DNA of 64,000 bases from Arthrobacter sp. Its GTDB lineage: Bacteria > Actinomycetota > Actinomycetes > Actinomycetales > Micrococcaceae. This document shows, in pieces, positions 31,599-40,306 of this stretch (the first letter of the stretch is position 1; each line of letters starts with the position of its first letter). The stretch covers positions 524,776 through 588,775 of the forward strand of contig JAITLQ010000015.1 of assembly GCA_031277795.1 (NCBI GenBank), read 5' to 3'. The translations under genes and the position numbers were made by a program. The notes under the pieces are model-generated. The model was not told where the DNA came from. It did not search any database and saw only the letters and a list, made by a program, of their open reading frames with translations.

Positions 31599-32524
31599 GC
31601 GCGTGGCTTGCCGCGGCGGCGGCCGCGGGCCTCGCCGCCGTGCTCCTGTCCCCGGGCAGGCCCAGTGCCCGGCCCCGTCCGCGTCTCCGTCCCCGGCCGG
31701 GTCCGGGGCCGGGCTCGCGGGGACGCACGGTGGAGGCGGCAGCGGAGGGGTCGATGGAGCTCAGGATGCGCCAGTGCGACGTGGCGAGGGAACGGCTCAC
31801 GCGGCTTGCCGCGCTGCTGCGGGCGGGGGCGACCCCGGCGCAGGCCTTCGCGACCCTCGCGGAGCGGGACGGGGCCGGCGCCGGAACCGAAGCGGCGGGC
31901 GGAACCGGCCGGCACGGCACGGTGAGCGCGGATCGGGCGTTCGCCGGTGCGAACCGCGCGCCACGCGCAGGGGGCGGGCGGCGCGCGCTGGGCGGGCGCC
32001 GGGCGGTGGCGACCCGCCTCGACGAGGACCTGGGGTCGGCTTGGAGGGCCGTCTGCCGCTCGGTGAGCCTCGCGCTCGCCGCCGGGGCGGAGCTCCCGCG
32101 CGCCGATCCCTCGCGGGCGCCGGGGCGGCCGCACGGGGTCGGTTCCAGCTGGCGGCAGCTGCGGTGGGTGTGCTCGATGGCCAGCGCGACGGGAGCGCCG
32201 CTCGCCTCCTTGCTCGAACGGCTGGCGGGGGACGCCGCCGCGACGGCCGACGCGTTGCGGGCACGCCAAGCGGGGGCGGCGGCCGCCGCCACGACCCGCA
32301 AGGTGCTCGCGTGGCTGCCCGTGGGAGGGCTGGTGTTGGCGCAGGCGCTCGGTGCACGCCCCCTCGACGTCCTCGCCACCACGGTCCCGGGCCGGGTCAC
32401 GGCCTTGCTCGGTGTGGGCTTCTGGGTGGCGGCCCTCGTGTGGTCAAGGCGGGGCGTGGCCTCCCCAGCACCGGCCTCCCGGGGCCGCCGTGGCAGTGTC
32501 GCCGTTGGCGGGGGTGCACGGTGA
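31595..32524 (+). CDS. tadB: Tad secretion inner-membrane protein TadB-like
   Basis: 309 residues. A hydrophobic N-terminal helix is followed by a Pro/Arg-rich linker, then a T2SF/GspF-type helical region (CDVARERLTRLAALLRAGATP near 65, RQLRWVCSMASATGAPLASLLERLA near 190), and two further hydrophobic helices near 240-285. TadB and TadC form the inner-membrane platform on which TadA acts. ATG overlaps the tadA stop by four bases. The Gly/Ala stretch at 100-140 looks disordered. Confidence 0.82.
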   Translation: MSAWLAAAAAAGLAAVLLSPGRPSARPRPRLRPRPGPGPGSRGRTVEAAAEGSMELRMRQCDVARERLTRLAALLRAGATPAQAFATLAERDGAGAGTEAAGGTGRHGTVSADRAFAGANRAPRAGGGRRALGGRRAVATRLDEDLGSAWRAVCRSVSLALAAGAELPRADPSRAPGRPHGVGSSWRQLRWVCSMASATGAPLASLLERLAGDAAATADALRARQAGAAAAATTRKVLAWLPVGGLVLAQALGARPLDVLATTVPGRVTALLGVGFWVAALVWSRRGVASPAPASRGRRGSVAVGGGAR

Positions 32525-33276
32525 TCGCCGTGCCGAACGGGATCGGCGTCGCGGCCGGGCTGGCCGGTCTGGCCCCGCCCTTGGCCACGCCGCTGACTAC
32601 GGGGGTGGCGGCGGAGCCAGCCGCGGGGCCTGCCACGGGACTGGCCGCGGGGCTGACTACGGGGCTGGCGGCGCAGCCGGTAGCCGGCCTCCTGTGCGCT
32701 GCGGCGCTCGCCGCCTGCGTGTGGTTGCTCTCGGCACGGGGCCGTCGGTCGGCCGGGGGTGTACGGCGGCCGGGGCGCGCCCGCCGCGACCCGGGCCGGG
32801 GCAACGACGCCCCTGCGGGGGCGCCCCGGCAGGGGACCGCCGTGCCCGCCGTGCCGGCAGTGCCGGCCGAGCACGTGCCGCTCGTGTGCGACACCCTGGC
32901 CGCCTTGCTGGAGAGCGGCATGAGCCTGGAACAGGCGCTGGTCGCCGCCGGATCGGCGGAGGGGCCAGCGCCCGGTCTCGCGGCGGTCGGCGCGCGCCTC
33001 ACGTGGGGATCCGGGTGGGAGCAGGCCTGGGCATCGTGCCCCGGATCCTCCCTGCTTGCCGCCCCGCTGTGGCTCTCGTTTCGCACCGGCGCCCCTGCGT
33101 CGGCGCTCCTCAGCGATGCCGCGACGGAGGCGAGGCGCAGGGTCGCGAGGGAACTCGAGACCCAGGCGGCGGCCATGACGGTGCGCCTCGTGCTGCCGCT
33201 GGGGCTGTGCGCGCTCCCCGCCTTCGTCTGCCTCGGGATCGTCCCCGTGGCGCTGGCGCTCTTGCCGTGGCTGTGA
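32521..33276 (+). CDS. tadC: Tad secretion inner-membrane protein TadC-like
   Basis: 251 residues with a Thr/Ala/Gly-rich hydrophobic N-terminus, a basic linker, a T2SF-like domain (CDTLAALLESGMSLEQALVAAG near 122) and a long C-terminal hydrophobic helix. The start is GTG 32521, overlapping the tadB stop as GTGA. The N-terminal GLATGLAAGLTTGLAA-like stretch is repetitive (LTTG twice), suggesting slippage-driven expansion. Confidence 0.8.
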   Translation: MIAVPNGIGVAAGLAGLAPPLATPLTTGVAAEPAAGPATGLAAGLTTGLAAQPVAGLLCAAALAACVWLLSARGRRSAGGVRRPGRARRDPGRGNDAPAGAPRQGTAVPAVPAVPAEHVPLVCDTLAALLESGMSLEQALVAAGSAEGPAPGLAAVGARLTWGSGWEQAWASCPGSSLLAAPLWLSFRTGAPASALLSDAATEARRRVARELETQAAAMTVRLVLPLGLCALPAFVCLGIVPVALALLPWL

Positions 33277-33286
33277 GGCTGGCTCC

Positions 33287-33305
33287 CCTCACATCGGGTG
33301 TGAGG
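33287..33305 (+). repeat. Small hairpin between tadC and the pilin-like gene
   Basis: CCTCACA and TGTGAGG flank a five-base loop just after the tadC stop. It may attenuate transcription so that the downstream pilin-like genes can be expressed differently. The rest of the 151-base gap holds only the AAGGAG ribosome site of the next gene. Confidence 0.35.
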
Positions 33306-33427
33306 CGCCCTCCTGTCCACCGTGAGGCGCTGGGGCCCAGCGCGCGGCAGCCCGGCCCGGCAGGCTTGAATTCGGGCCGAATGCGGCGCGGGGACCCGGC
33401 CCCACCGGGCGTATCCGAAGGAGCGGC

Positions 33428-33640
33428 ATGAAGAAGCAATCAACACGAGGGCATCCCCTTGCCCCGGGAGACGGCGCGGGGCCGCAACGGTTCAGGGGCG
33501 AGGACGGGATCGCCACCGCCGAGTTCTCCATCGTCACGCTGGCCGCCGTCGGCTTCGCCGGGCTGCTCGTGGCGATCCTGGGCAGCGGCGAGGTGCGGGG
33601 AATGCTCATGAACCTCATCCGCCAGGCGATCGGCGGCTGA
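33428..33640 (+). CDS. DUF4244 protein, Flp-pilin-like
   Basis: A 70-residue protein. A basic N-tail of about 25 residues is followed by GEDGIATAEFSIVTLAAVGFAGLLVAIL, a pilin-like motif where a Gly precedes a Glu-containing hydrophobic helix, and a short C-terminus. DUF4244 proteins occupy the Flp pilin position in actinobacterial Tad loci. AAGGAG lies four bases before the ATG. It is probably the major small pilin substrate of this Tad machine (inference); no second Flp pilin is present here. Confidence 0.82.
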   Translation: MKKQSTRGHPLAPGDGAGPQRFRGEDGIATAEFSIVTLAAVGFAGLLVAILGSGEVRGMLMNLIRQAIGG

Positions 33641-33641
33641 G

Positions 33642-34004
33642 GTGGGCGGGGATCGCCGGGAGGGCCCCGGAGGCCGCGAGCGCGGAAGCGTCACGGCCGA
33701 GTTCGCTGTGGTGCTCCCGGTGGTCCTGCTCGCGCTCTTGAGCATCGTGGCGGTGGGCGTGCTCGGTGCGGCCACCGTGAGGGTGCAGCAGGCGGCCGGT
33801 GCGGTGGCTCGCGAGGCGGCCAGAGGCGGGCCGGCGGAAAGCGCCGCACGCTTTGCCGGCCAGGAAGCCACGGTCTCGGTTGCCCGGGAGGGCGAGTGGG
33901 CCGAGGTCACGGTGCACACCACCGTGCCGTTGTGGGGGCTCCTCGGTCCCTCCATGACGGTCACCGGCACGGCGGCGGCCCGCGTGGAAGCGGGCCTCGA
34001 ATGA
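33642..34004 (+). CDS. TadE-like minor pilin
   Basis: 120 residues with GRERGSVTAEFAVVLPVVLLALL near 10-32, the TadE signature of a Gly/Ser cleavage region followed by T-A-E-F and a hydrophobic helix. The remainder is a small soluble domain. The GTG start lies one base after the DUF4244 stop. Minor pseudopilins of this type are secreted through the Tad system. Confidence 0.85.
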   Translation: MGGDRREGPGGRERGSVTAEFAVVLPVVLLALLSIVAVGVLGAATVRVQQAAGAVAREAARGGPAESAARFAGQEATVSVAREGEWAEVTVHTTVPLWGLLGPSMTVTGTAAARVEAGLE

Positions 34005-34471
34005 GCCCCGGACGGGCAGGTCCGGTGGGGTCGGTGCCCGGCCATCGCCCATCCGTGGGCCTCTCGCTCACCGGACGCCCGGCGAGCGGGACGCGGTGGG
34101 GCGAGCAGGGATCGGCCACGGCGTTGGCCTTGGGGCTGCTGGCCGCCGCGGGTGCAGGGATCGTGGCGGTGCTGCTGTGGACGTCGGCCGGCCTCGAACA
34201 GAGCCGCGCGGCCGGTGCGGCGGAGCTGGCCGCGCTGGCAGCCTCCGACGCCGCCCGGGGCCTGGGCACGGTAGGCGAGCCGTGCGCGGCCGCGGCCCAG
34301 GTCGCGGCCCGCAACGGGGCGCGACTGCTGAGCTGCCGCACCACCTCGGCCCTCAGCGCGGCTCAGGGTGCCTCCGCCATCGTCAGCGTCGCCTCGGAAC
34401 GCGCGCCGGGGTGGGGCGTGTTCCCGTTGCCTCCGGCCCGGGCGGAGGCCGTCGCCGGCGCCCCGCCGTGA
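34001..34471 (+). CDS. TadE-like protein of the helicase/secretion neighbourhood (Rv3654c-like)
   Basis: 156 residues: a disordered N-tail, then WGEQGSATALALGLLAAAGAGIVAVLL (about 33-60), a pilin-type helix preceded by Glu/Gln/Gly, and a soluble domain with two Cys residues (EPCAAA and LSCRTT) that could form a disulfide. The ATG overlaps the tadE stop by four bases. Its stop is ten bases from the stop of the convergent helicase gene. Confidence 0.8.
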   Translation: MSPGRAGPVGSVPGHRPSVGLSLTGRPASGTRWGEQGSATALALGLLAAAGAGIVAVLLWTSAGLEQSRAAGAAELAALAASDAARGLGTVGEPCAAAAQVAARNGARLLSCRTTSALSAAQGASAIVSVASERAPGWGVFPLPPARAEAVAGAPP

Positions 34472-34481
34472 GGGGCGCGGC

Positions 34482-36827
34482 TCAGCGTCGCCCGCGCTCG
34501 GCGGGGACGAGGCGGAGGATCTCGCCGAGGAGCTTCACGGCGCCGTGCTTGTCGAGCGGGTTGTTCCGGTTGCCGCACTTGGGGGACTGGACGCAGGACG
34601 GGCAGCCGCTGGAGCACTCGCACGCGAGGATCGCCTGGCGCGTCGCCCGCAGCCAGTGCGGGGCCATGGCGTGGGCCCGCTCGGCGAAGCCGGCGCCGCC
34701 CGGATGGCCGTCGTACACAAAGATCGTGGGCGTCCCGGTGTCGGCGTGCAGGGCGGTGGACACGCCGCCGATGTCCCAGCGGTCGCTCGAGGCCACGAGC
34801 GGCAGCATCCCGATCGCGGCGTGCTCGGCGGCGTGCAGCGCCCCCGGCGCGGTCTCGGCGTCCACCCCTGCTGCGTGCAGGCGCGGCTCGGGGATCGTGA
34901 ACCACACGGCCTTCGTGAAGAGCACGCGCGGCTCGAGCTCGAGGGGTTCCTCGCCCAGCAATTCGTTGCTCACGAGCGCCTTGCGCTGGAAGGAGACCAC
35001 CTGCGTCGTCACCTGCACGTCGCCGAAGTGCACGCCGATCTCGCCCCACGTCTCGCTGTGCTCGGTCTCGATGACCTCCACCGTCGTGATGTCGCGCGCC
35101 TGGGTGTAGTACTCGGGCTGGGCACGCGAGACCACCACCACGTGGTTCGCCTCGTCGAGTTCCTCCACCAGATACGTGCGCCCCTGGTGGATGTAGATCG
35201 CGCCGGTGTGCGCCTGGTAGTGCGTCTGCGGCGAGTCCATGGTGCCAAGCACGGTCCCATCCTCCGCATTGACGATCGTGACCGGGCCGCCGCCGGCGGA
35301 ACGCAGCTCCACCATCTCGTGCGCGCTCTGCGGATGGGTCCAGAACCAGCCGGCGGGGCGGCGGCGCAGGTAACCGCGCTCCACGAGGTCGGCCACGATG
35401 CCGGGCGCCCGCGGCCCGAACACGTCCTCGACCTCGTCCGGGCGCAGCGGCAGCTCGGAGGCCGCCGCGCAGAGGTGCGGGCCCAGCACATAAGGGTTGT
35501 CCGGGTCGAAGACCGTCGCCTCGACGCCGGCGCCGAACACGGCCTCCGGATGGTGCACGAGGTAGGTGTCGAGCGGATCGTCCGCCGCGATGAAGGCGGC
35601 CAGCGCGTCTTGACCGCCGCGACCGGCGCGCCCGATCTGCTGATAGAACGAGGCCCTCGTCCCCGGCCAACCGGCCACGAGCACGGCGTCGAGCCCCGCC
35701 ACGTCGATGCCCAGCTCGAGGGCGGAGGTCGAGGCCACGCCCAAGAGCTGGCCGCTGCGCAGCCCGGCCTCGAGCTCGCGGCGTTCCTCCGGCAGGTAGC
35801 CGGAACGATAGGCCGCCACACGATGGGGCAGGCTCGCATCGATCTCGCCCACGAGCCGCGCGGCCGTGGTGGAGATAGCCTCGGCACCGCGCCGCGAGCG
35901 AATGAAGGCCAGCGTGCGCACGTGGGCACACACGAGGTTTGCCAGCATGTCGGAGGTCTCCGCGATGGCGGTGCGCCGCAAGAACGCGCCGTTCTCGCCG
36001 CGCTGATCCGTCAGCGGCGGCTCCCACAGCGCCACCGTGCGCTCGCCGCGCGCCGAGGCGTCGTCGTCGAACGCCGCGGCGGGGGAGCCGATGAGCCGCG
36101 AGAAGCTGGTGGCCGGATCCGCACTGGTCGCCGAGGCGCCCACCATGATGGGCGCCGCGCCGTAGGAACGGGCCACGCGCCGCAGCCGCCGCAGCAGCAC
36201 CGCCACGTGCGAGCCGAAGACCCCACGGTAGCCGTGGGCCTCGTCCACCACCACGTGGGTCAAGCGCCGCAGGAACCCGGCCCATTGCACGTGGTTGGGC
36301 AGGATGCCGAAGTGCAGCATGTCCGGATTGGTGAAGACCACGTTGGCGTGCTCGCGCACCCAACGGCGTTCCTCGCGCGGGGTATCGCCGTCGTACGCGG
36401 CGGCGCGCACCCCCTCGATGCGCAGCGTCTGGACCGAGGACAGCTGGTCGGCCGCGAGCGCCTTGGTGGGGGAGAGGTAGAGCACGGTGCTCTCGCCGCG
36501 CCCCGCCGTCCGCGTGCCATCGGGCGTCAGGCCGCCGCGTACCACGGCGTCGAGCGAGGGCATCCAGTACGCCATGGACTTCCCCGAGGCGGTGCCGGTG
36601 GCCACGATCGTGTGGGCGCCGGCGTGGATGGACTGCGCCGCCTGCACCTGGTGGATAAAGGGCTCGGCGATCCCGCGGGCGGCGAACGCCTCGCGCACGG
36701 ACGGGCTGAGCCACGCAGGCCACGCGGCGTAGCGCGCCTCGGCGGCCGGCAAGGTGTGCACGTGCTGCAGCTGTTCCGGGTCCTCTCCCCGACCCAGCAG
36801 CGGGATGAGCGTCCGGAAGTCCTTCAT
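34482..36827 (-). CDS. DEAD/DECH-box helicase with a C-terminal DUF1998-type domain
   Basis: A superfamily 2 helicase of 781 residues, the namesake of the 'helicase/secretion neighbourhood'. Motif I is ATGTASGKS near 75, motif Ia LSPTKALAADQ, motif II VDEAHGYRG, motif III VGASATSAD, and motif VI QQIGRAGRGG near 415. The C-terminal third carries a Cys cluster CECSSGCPSCVQSPKCG, typical of the YprA/Hrq1/MrfA family that binds metal and acts in DNA repair. Its genetic link to Tad genes is conserved but unexplained. The start is ATG 36827 with AAGGAT upstream. Confidence 0.9.
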   Translation of the reverse strand: MKDFRTLIPLLGRGEDPEQLQHVHTLPAAEARYAAWPAWLSPSVREAFAARGIAEPFIHQVQAAQSIHAGAHTIVATGTASGKSMAYWMPSLDAVVRGGLTPDGTRTAGRGESTVLYLSPTKALAADQLSSVQTLRIEGVRAAAYDGDTPREERRWVREHANVVFTNPDMLHFGILPNHVQWAGFLRRLTHVVVDEAHGYRGVFGSHVAVLLRRLRRVARSYGAAPIMVGASATSADPATSFSRLIGSPAAAFDDDASARGERTVALWEPPLTDQRGENGAFLRRTAIAETSDMLANLVCAHVRTLAFIRSRRGAEAISTTAARLVGEIDASLPHRVAAYRSGYLPEERRELEAGLRSGQLLGVASTSALELGIDVAGLDAVLVAGWPGTRASFYQQIGRAGRGGQDALAAFIAADDPLDTYLVHHPEAVFGAGVEATVFDPDNPYVLGPHLCAAASELPLRPDEVEDVFGPRAPGIVADLVERGYLRRRPAGWFWTHPQSAHEMVELRSAGGGPVTIVNAEDGTVLGTMDSPQTHYQAHTGAIYIHQGRTYLVEELDEANHVVVVSRAQPEYYTQARDITTVEVIETEHSETWGEIGVHFGDVQVTTQVVSFQRKALVSNELLGEEPLELEPRVLFTKAVWFTIPEPRLHAAGVDAETAPGALHAAEHAAIGMLPLVASSDRWDIGGVSTALHADTGTPTIFVYDGHPGGAGFAERAHAMAPHWLRATRQAILACECSSGCPSCVQSPKCGNRNNPLDKHGAVKLLGEILRLVPAERGRR

Positions 36828-36903
36828 GGGGTCCTATCCTTCCACGCGCTCTTCTGCCGCCCGACGCCGGGCGGTCGCCACCCCAACCACGGGCTCAGAC
36901 GTG

Positions 36904-36934
36904 CGCGGGGCGCCGGGAAACCCGGCGCCCCGCG
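36904..36934 (-). terminator. Terminator hairpin after the acetyltransferase gene
   Basis: CGCGGGGCGCCGGG pairs perfectly with CCCGGCGCCCCGCG across AAA, 39 bases beyond the GNAT stop and upstream of the helicase start. Confidence 0.75.
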
Positions 36935-36972
36935 AGCGCGACGCAAGCACGCGCCGAAAGTGCATCAATGAG

Positions 36973-37671
36973 TCAGGCGGTGTGCCCCACGCGCTCGTGT
37001 CCGTCCTCGGTGTTGGGTGCCTCGAGCACAGCCATGGTGCCGAGCAGCGTCCACCCGAGGTACTTGTAGAGCTCGTAGCCGTCGGTGCTGGCCACGAGCA
37101 GGCCCTCGTCCGCGTCGGACTCGGTGGCGATGGAGGCCAGGTAGCGGGTCACGAGCGAGCCGTAGCCGCGGCGGCGGAACTCCGGCGCGGTGACGATGCG
37201 GTCGAAGACCGCGTAGTCGTTGATGGAGGCGACATGGCCGGAGGCGAGCACCGCCTCGTCCTCGGTCCGGTGCAGCGAGACCCACGCGTGGTTGCCGTCG
37301 CGCTTCTCTTCCCAGCGCAGGCCCTCCTCCAGGCGGGGAGGCTCAACGTCTTGGACCGTCATATCGGTGACCATGAGGGCCTCGCGCTGCGAGACGAGCT
37401 CCAGGCCGGCCTCGCGCGAGTTCGCCACGAGCGCGTCGATGTCCTTGGTGAACGCCGTGACGCGGCGGCCGGGGTGCTCGTGCAGGGCGGTGGCGAGCGC
37501 GCCGAGCTGTTCGGCGGTGGGATTGTGGATCACATACTCCCAGTGCTCCGCGTCCTGGCCCGTGCGTCGATAGGCGTGGATGGGCCCGTCGTGTCGGGTT
37601 TCGTAGCCGCGGGCCTCGGCCCAACCGCGGACCCAGGTGCCGATCAGTTCATCACTCGCATTAGCAACCAT
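36973..37671 (-). CDS. GNAT family N-acetyltransferase
   Basis: 232 residues. The C-terminal half is a GNAT domain: FDRIVTAPEFRRRGYGSLVTRYLA near 165, with the R-R-x-G-Y-G acetyl-CoA pyrophosphate loop, and TDGYELYKYLGW near 205. The N-terminal half is unassigned alpha/beta sequence. The substrate is unknown. ATG 37671 lies six bases from a TAGGCT box, so the transcript is probably leaderless. It stands alone between a terminator and a divergent gene. Confidence 0.83.
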   Translation of the reverse strand: MVANASDELIGTWVRGWAEARGYETRHDGPIHAYRRTGQDAEHWEYVIHNPTAEQLGALATALHEHPGRRVTAFTKDIDALVANSREAGLELVSQREALMVTDMTVQDVEPPRLEEGLRWEEKRDGNHAWVSLHRTEDEAVLASGHVASINDYAVFDRIVTAPEFRRRGYGSLVTRYLASIATESDADEGLLVASTDGYELYKYLGWTLLGTMAVLEAPNTEDGHERVGHTA

Positions 37672-37677
37672 GGGCCG

Positions 37678-37683
37678 AGCCTA
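37678..37683 (-). promoter_or_regulatory. -10 box TAGGCT, leaderless start of the GNAT gene
   Basis: Minus-strand TAGGCT, six bases, then ATG 37671. No ribosome binding site fits between them. Confidence 0.5.
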
Positions 37684-37756
37684 CCGACGTTTGGCTTGAG
37701 CGTGACACTCGTGAAGCCACGGTTCTGCATCGATCCTCGGCTCCGGCGTCCTTTCC

Positions 37757-37762
37757 TAGACT
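37757..37762 (+). promoter_or_regulatory. -10 box TAGACT of the methyltransferase gene
   Basis: TAGACT is followed by GTGGGG and then GTG 37769. The six-base distance favours the second GTG as a leaderless start. Confidence 0.5.
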
Positions 37763-37768
37763 GTGGGG

Positions 37769-39451
37769 GTGAGCCACGAAAATTCCAGCCAAACGCCAGC
37801 TTTCTCGCGTGTGCAAGACGCCCCCCGTAGCGATCTGCAGGGGCGCTTGGACGGGTTGGCGGGTGACTTGAGGAGCGCCGGATTCAGCCATGCGCGGATC
37901 GAGGAGGCCCTCGGGGAACGGGCCATGGCGGCGTTGGGGCGCGAGTACCCGGTCGCCGCGCGGCGCGCGCTGGCCGCCCGCGAGCTGGAGCGCCCTGACG
38001 ACGCGCTGGCCGCGCTCGTGCGCCTGTTCCTCCTGGCGGAGGACCTGCCGGCCGAGCGCCTCGACGCCGCCCTGCCGCGGCTCGGCGCGGAGGGCGCGCT
38101 GGAGCTCGGCCTGATCGAAGCGGCACCGGCCGGCGAGGGGCTCCTGCGCGCAAGCATCGACCTGCGCCCGCACGCCTCGGACGCGGACGCCGAGCTGTGG
38201 GTCGCCTCCGATCTCGGCGCCCACCAGCGCCCCGGGGTGTTGCGTCACGACCACGTGCTGGGCATCGGCCAAGCCTCCCTCACGCTCGCGGCAGCGACCA
38301 TTCGGCGGCCGGCGGCCCGCGCGCTCGACGTGGGCGTCGGCTGCGGCATCCAGACCTTTCATCTGCTGGCGCACTGCGAGCACGTCACGGCCACCGACCT
38401 CTCCGAGCGGGCCCTCGCCTTCACGCGGTTCAACCTGCTGCTCAACGCCGAGGCGCTGGGGCTTGACCCGCTGGACCTGGGGGCGCGCGTGCGCCTGCTG
38501 CGGGGCTCGCTCCTGGAACCGGTGGCCGGGCAGGAGTTTGACCTCGTCGTCTCCAATCCCCCCTTCGTGATCACCCCGCGCCGCGCGGGGGAGGACGAGG
38601 GCGAGCGCTTCACCTACCGCGACGGCGGGATGGCCGGGGACACGCTCGTGGCCTCGTTGTGGCGGGACTTCGCCACGGTGCTCGCGCCGGGCGGCACCGT
38701 GCAGATGCTCGCCAATTGGGAGATCCCGGAAGCGGCGCTGCTCGACGACGCGGCGGCCAGCGATCCGGTCACCGGGGCCGAGGTGCCCGGCTGGGCCGGG
38801 CGCCCCGCCGCCTGGACGCCGGAGGGCGTCGAGGCGTGGGTGATCCAGCGCGACGTCGAGACGCCGGAGGGGTACGCGGAAACCTGGCTTCGTGACGCCT
38901 CGGAGACGCGCGATCGCGCCGCCTCCGAGCTGCGCTACGCCCAGTACCTCGACGACTTCGCCTCGCGCGGCGTGGGCGGGGTGGGCCTGGGCCTCGTGTG
39001 GCTGCGGCGCACGGCGAGCGGCGCGCCGGCGGGGGTCGGACGCCGCTTCGAGACGATCGAGCATCCCGTGGCGCAGCCGCTCGGCCCCACGCTGGGGGAG
39101 AGCGTGTGGCGACTGGATGCGGTGGCGAGCGCCCAGACCGAGCTGGTGCACGCCGTCGTGCCGGACGATGTGACGGTGGAGACCCACTCCCGGCCGGGGG
39201 ACGAACACCCCCAGGCCATCCTGCTGCGGCAGGGGGCCGGGCTGCGGCGCGTCCGGCTGCTCTCCACCGCCGAGGCCGGGCTCGTCTCGGCGTGCGATGG
39301 GGAGCTGCCGCTCGGGTCCATCGCCCGCGCCGTGTGCGCCCTGCTGGAGGCCAGCGCACCGGGGAGCGGACCGAGCGCCGAGGAGCTGCTTGCGTCAGCA
39401 CGTGACTTACTTGCGCAAGGATTCCTGCGCTTCCTGGCGCCCGGCGAGTAG
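37769..39451 (+). CDS. Class I SAM-dependent methyltransferase (DUF7059-type, HemK-like core)
   Basis: 560 residues. A helical N-terminal region (about 1-140) precedes a Rossmann methyltransferase core with ALDVGVGCGIQTFHLLA near 190 and the N6-amino-methyl motif DLVVSNPPFVITP near 260. The N-P-P-F/Y motif is used for Gln or adenine N-methylation. The C-terminal 170 residues are a separate domain. Such proteins are conserved near topA in actinobacteria, but the substrate is unknown. I chose GTG 37769 over GTG 37763 because of its distance from the TAGACT box. The stop codon TAG forms part of the next gene's -10 box. Confidence 0.83.
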   Translation: MSHENSSQTPAFSRVQDAPRSDLQGRLDGLAGDLRSAGFSHARIEEALGERAMAALGREYPVAARRALAARELERPDDALAALVRLFLLAEDLPAERLDAALPRLGAEGALELGLIEAAPAGEGLLRASIDLRPHASDADAELWVASDLGAHQRPGVLRHDHVLGIGQASLTLAAATIRRPAARALDVGVGCGIQTFHLLAHCEHVTATDLSERALAFTRFNLLLNAEALGLDPLDLGARVRLLRGSLLEPVAGQEFDLVVSNPPFVITPRRAGEDEGERFTYRDGGMAGDTLVASLWRDFATVLAPGGTVQMLANWEIPEAALLDDAAASDPVTGAEVPGWAGRPAAWTPEGVEAWVIQRDVETPEGYAETWLRDASETRDRAASELRYAQYLDDFASRGVGGVGLGLVWLRRTASGAPAGVGRRFETIEHPVAQPLGPTLGESVWRLDAVASAQTELVHAVVPDDVTVETHSRPGDEHPQAILLRQGAGLRRVRLLSTAEAGLVSACDGELPLGSIARAVCALLEASAPGSGPSAEELLASARDLLAQGFLRFLAPGE

Positions 39452-39454
39452 AGT
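39449..39454 (+). promoter_or_regulatory. -10 box TAGAGT overlapping a stop codon
   Basis: TAGAGT includes the TAG stop of the methyltransferase and is followed by eight bases and ATG 39463, consistent with a leaderless internal promoter. Confidence 0.45.
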
Positions 39455-39462
39455 CCCAGGGC

Positions 39463-40149
39463 ATGACCACCCTGGATCCCGGCGCGCGTGGAGCGCAGCC
39501 CCGCGTTCGGCCGGAGCGACCCTCCGCGCCGCGGCGCGTGGTGATCTCCGATCCGCAGGCCGTGCGCGCCCTCGCGCACCAAGCCCGGATGGAGGCGCTC
39601 GATGAACTGTTCTCCTCCGGCCGCTCCCGCACCGCCACCGAGCTCGCTTCCCGCTCGAATCTGACCCCGAGCGCCATGAGCTATCACCTGCGCGCGCTCG
39701 AGCGGTTCGGGCTCGTTGAACGTGCCGCCTCCGCCGGAGACGCCCGCGAGCGCCGGTGGAAGGCCACGGGCGAGCAGCTCGTGATCTCGCCGCTGCGGGA
39801 TTCCCAGGCCGGCATCATGGCGTACACCGACATGGAGCTGAGCCAGTACCGCGAGCGGCTCGCTACCGAGATCGACTTCCGCAGCCAGGTGCGAGACACC
39901 GACGATTCCGTCCGCGCCCATCCCTACAAGGCGCAGGGCTCGATGGTGCTGGACAGCGAGGCGGAGGAGGAGTTCCTCGAGCGGGTCTTCGACCTGGTGC
40001 GCGAGTTCGAGCTGCGTTCGGCCGAGGTGGAGGACGGCCACGCCGATGCGCGGCGCGTGCACTACCTGCTCTCGGCCTTCCCCGATCGCGGGCACAAGCC
40101 GGGCAACCCCGCGGTGCCAGAGCAGCCCGAGCCGACCGCCGAGGCCTGA
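39463..40149 (+). CDS. ArsR-like winged-helix regulator
   Basis: 228 residues. After a disordered Arg/Pro N-tail, residues about 28-110 form a winged helix: ISDPQAVRALAHQARMEALDEL, then SRTATELASRSNLTPSAMSYHLRALERFGLVER. The C-terminal half is helical and Glu-rich with no clear metal ligands. This fits the HTH_20/ArsR family of actinobacteria lacking the classic CxC metal site. It lies between the methyltransferase and topA in the same direction. Targets unknown. Confidence 0.83.
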   Translation: MTTLDPGARGAQPRVRPERPSAPRRVVISDPQAVRALAHQARMEALDELFSSGRSRTATELASRSNLTPSAMSYHLRALERFGLVERAASAGDARERRWKATGEQLVISPLRDSQAGIMAYTDMELSQYRERLATEIDFRSQVRDTDDSVRAHPYKAQGSMVLDSEAEEEFLERVFDLVREFELRSAEVEDGHADARRVHYLLSAFPDRGHKPGNPAVPEQPEPTAEA

Positions 40150-40306
40150 GCCGAGCAAGAATCGCCGACCCTCACGGTGTGAGCGCCCCGGCGAGGGCAC
40201 CGGCGCCCGCTCGGGAACGGCACCACCTGCCCCCGGCGGGCGTTAGGGTTAGCACTGTCTGCGGCGCCTACCCACAGCCGCCGCGCGCCAGACATGAAGG
40301 AGTGCT

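Noticed and set aside
33274..33330. Three GTGAGGC words and one CCTCACA near the tadC stop, resembling the class II arrays
   Set aside because: Order and spacing (27 and 22 bases between forward words, reverse word in between) do not match the F F R R 19-18-19 plan, so I list only the small hairpin.
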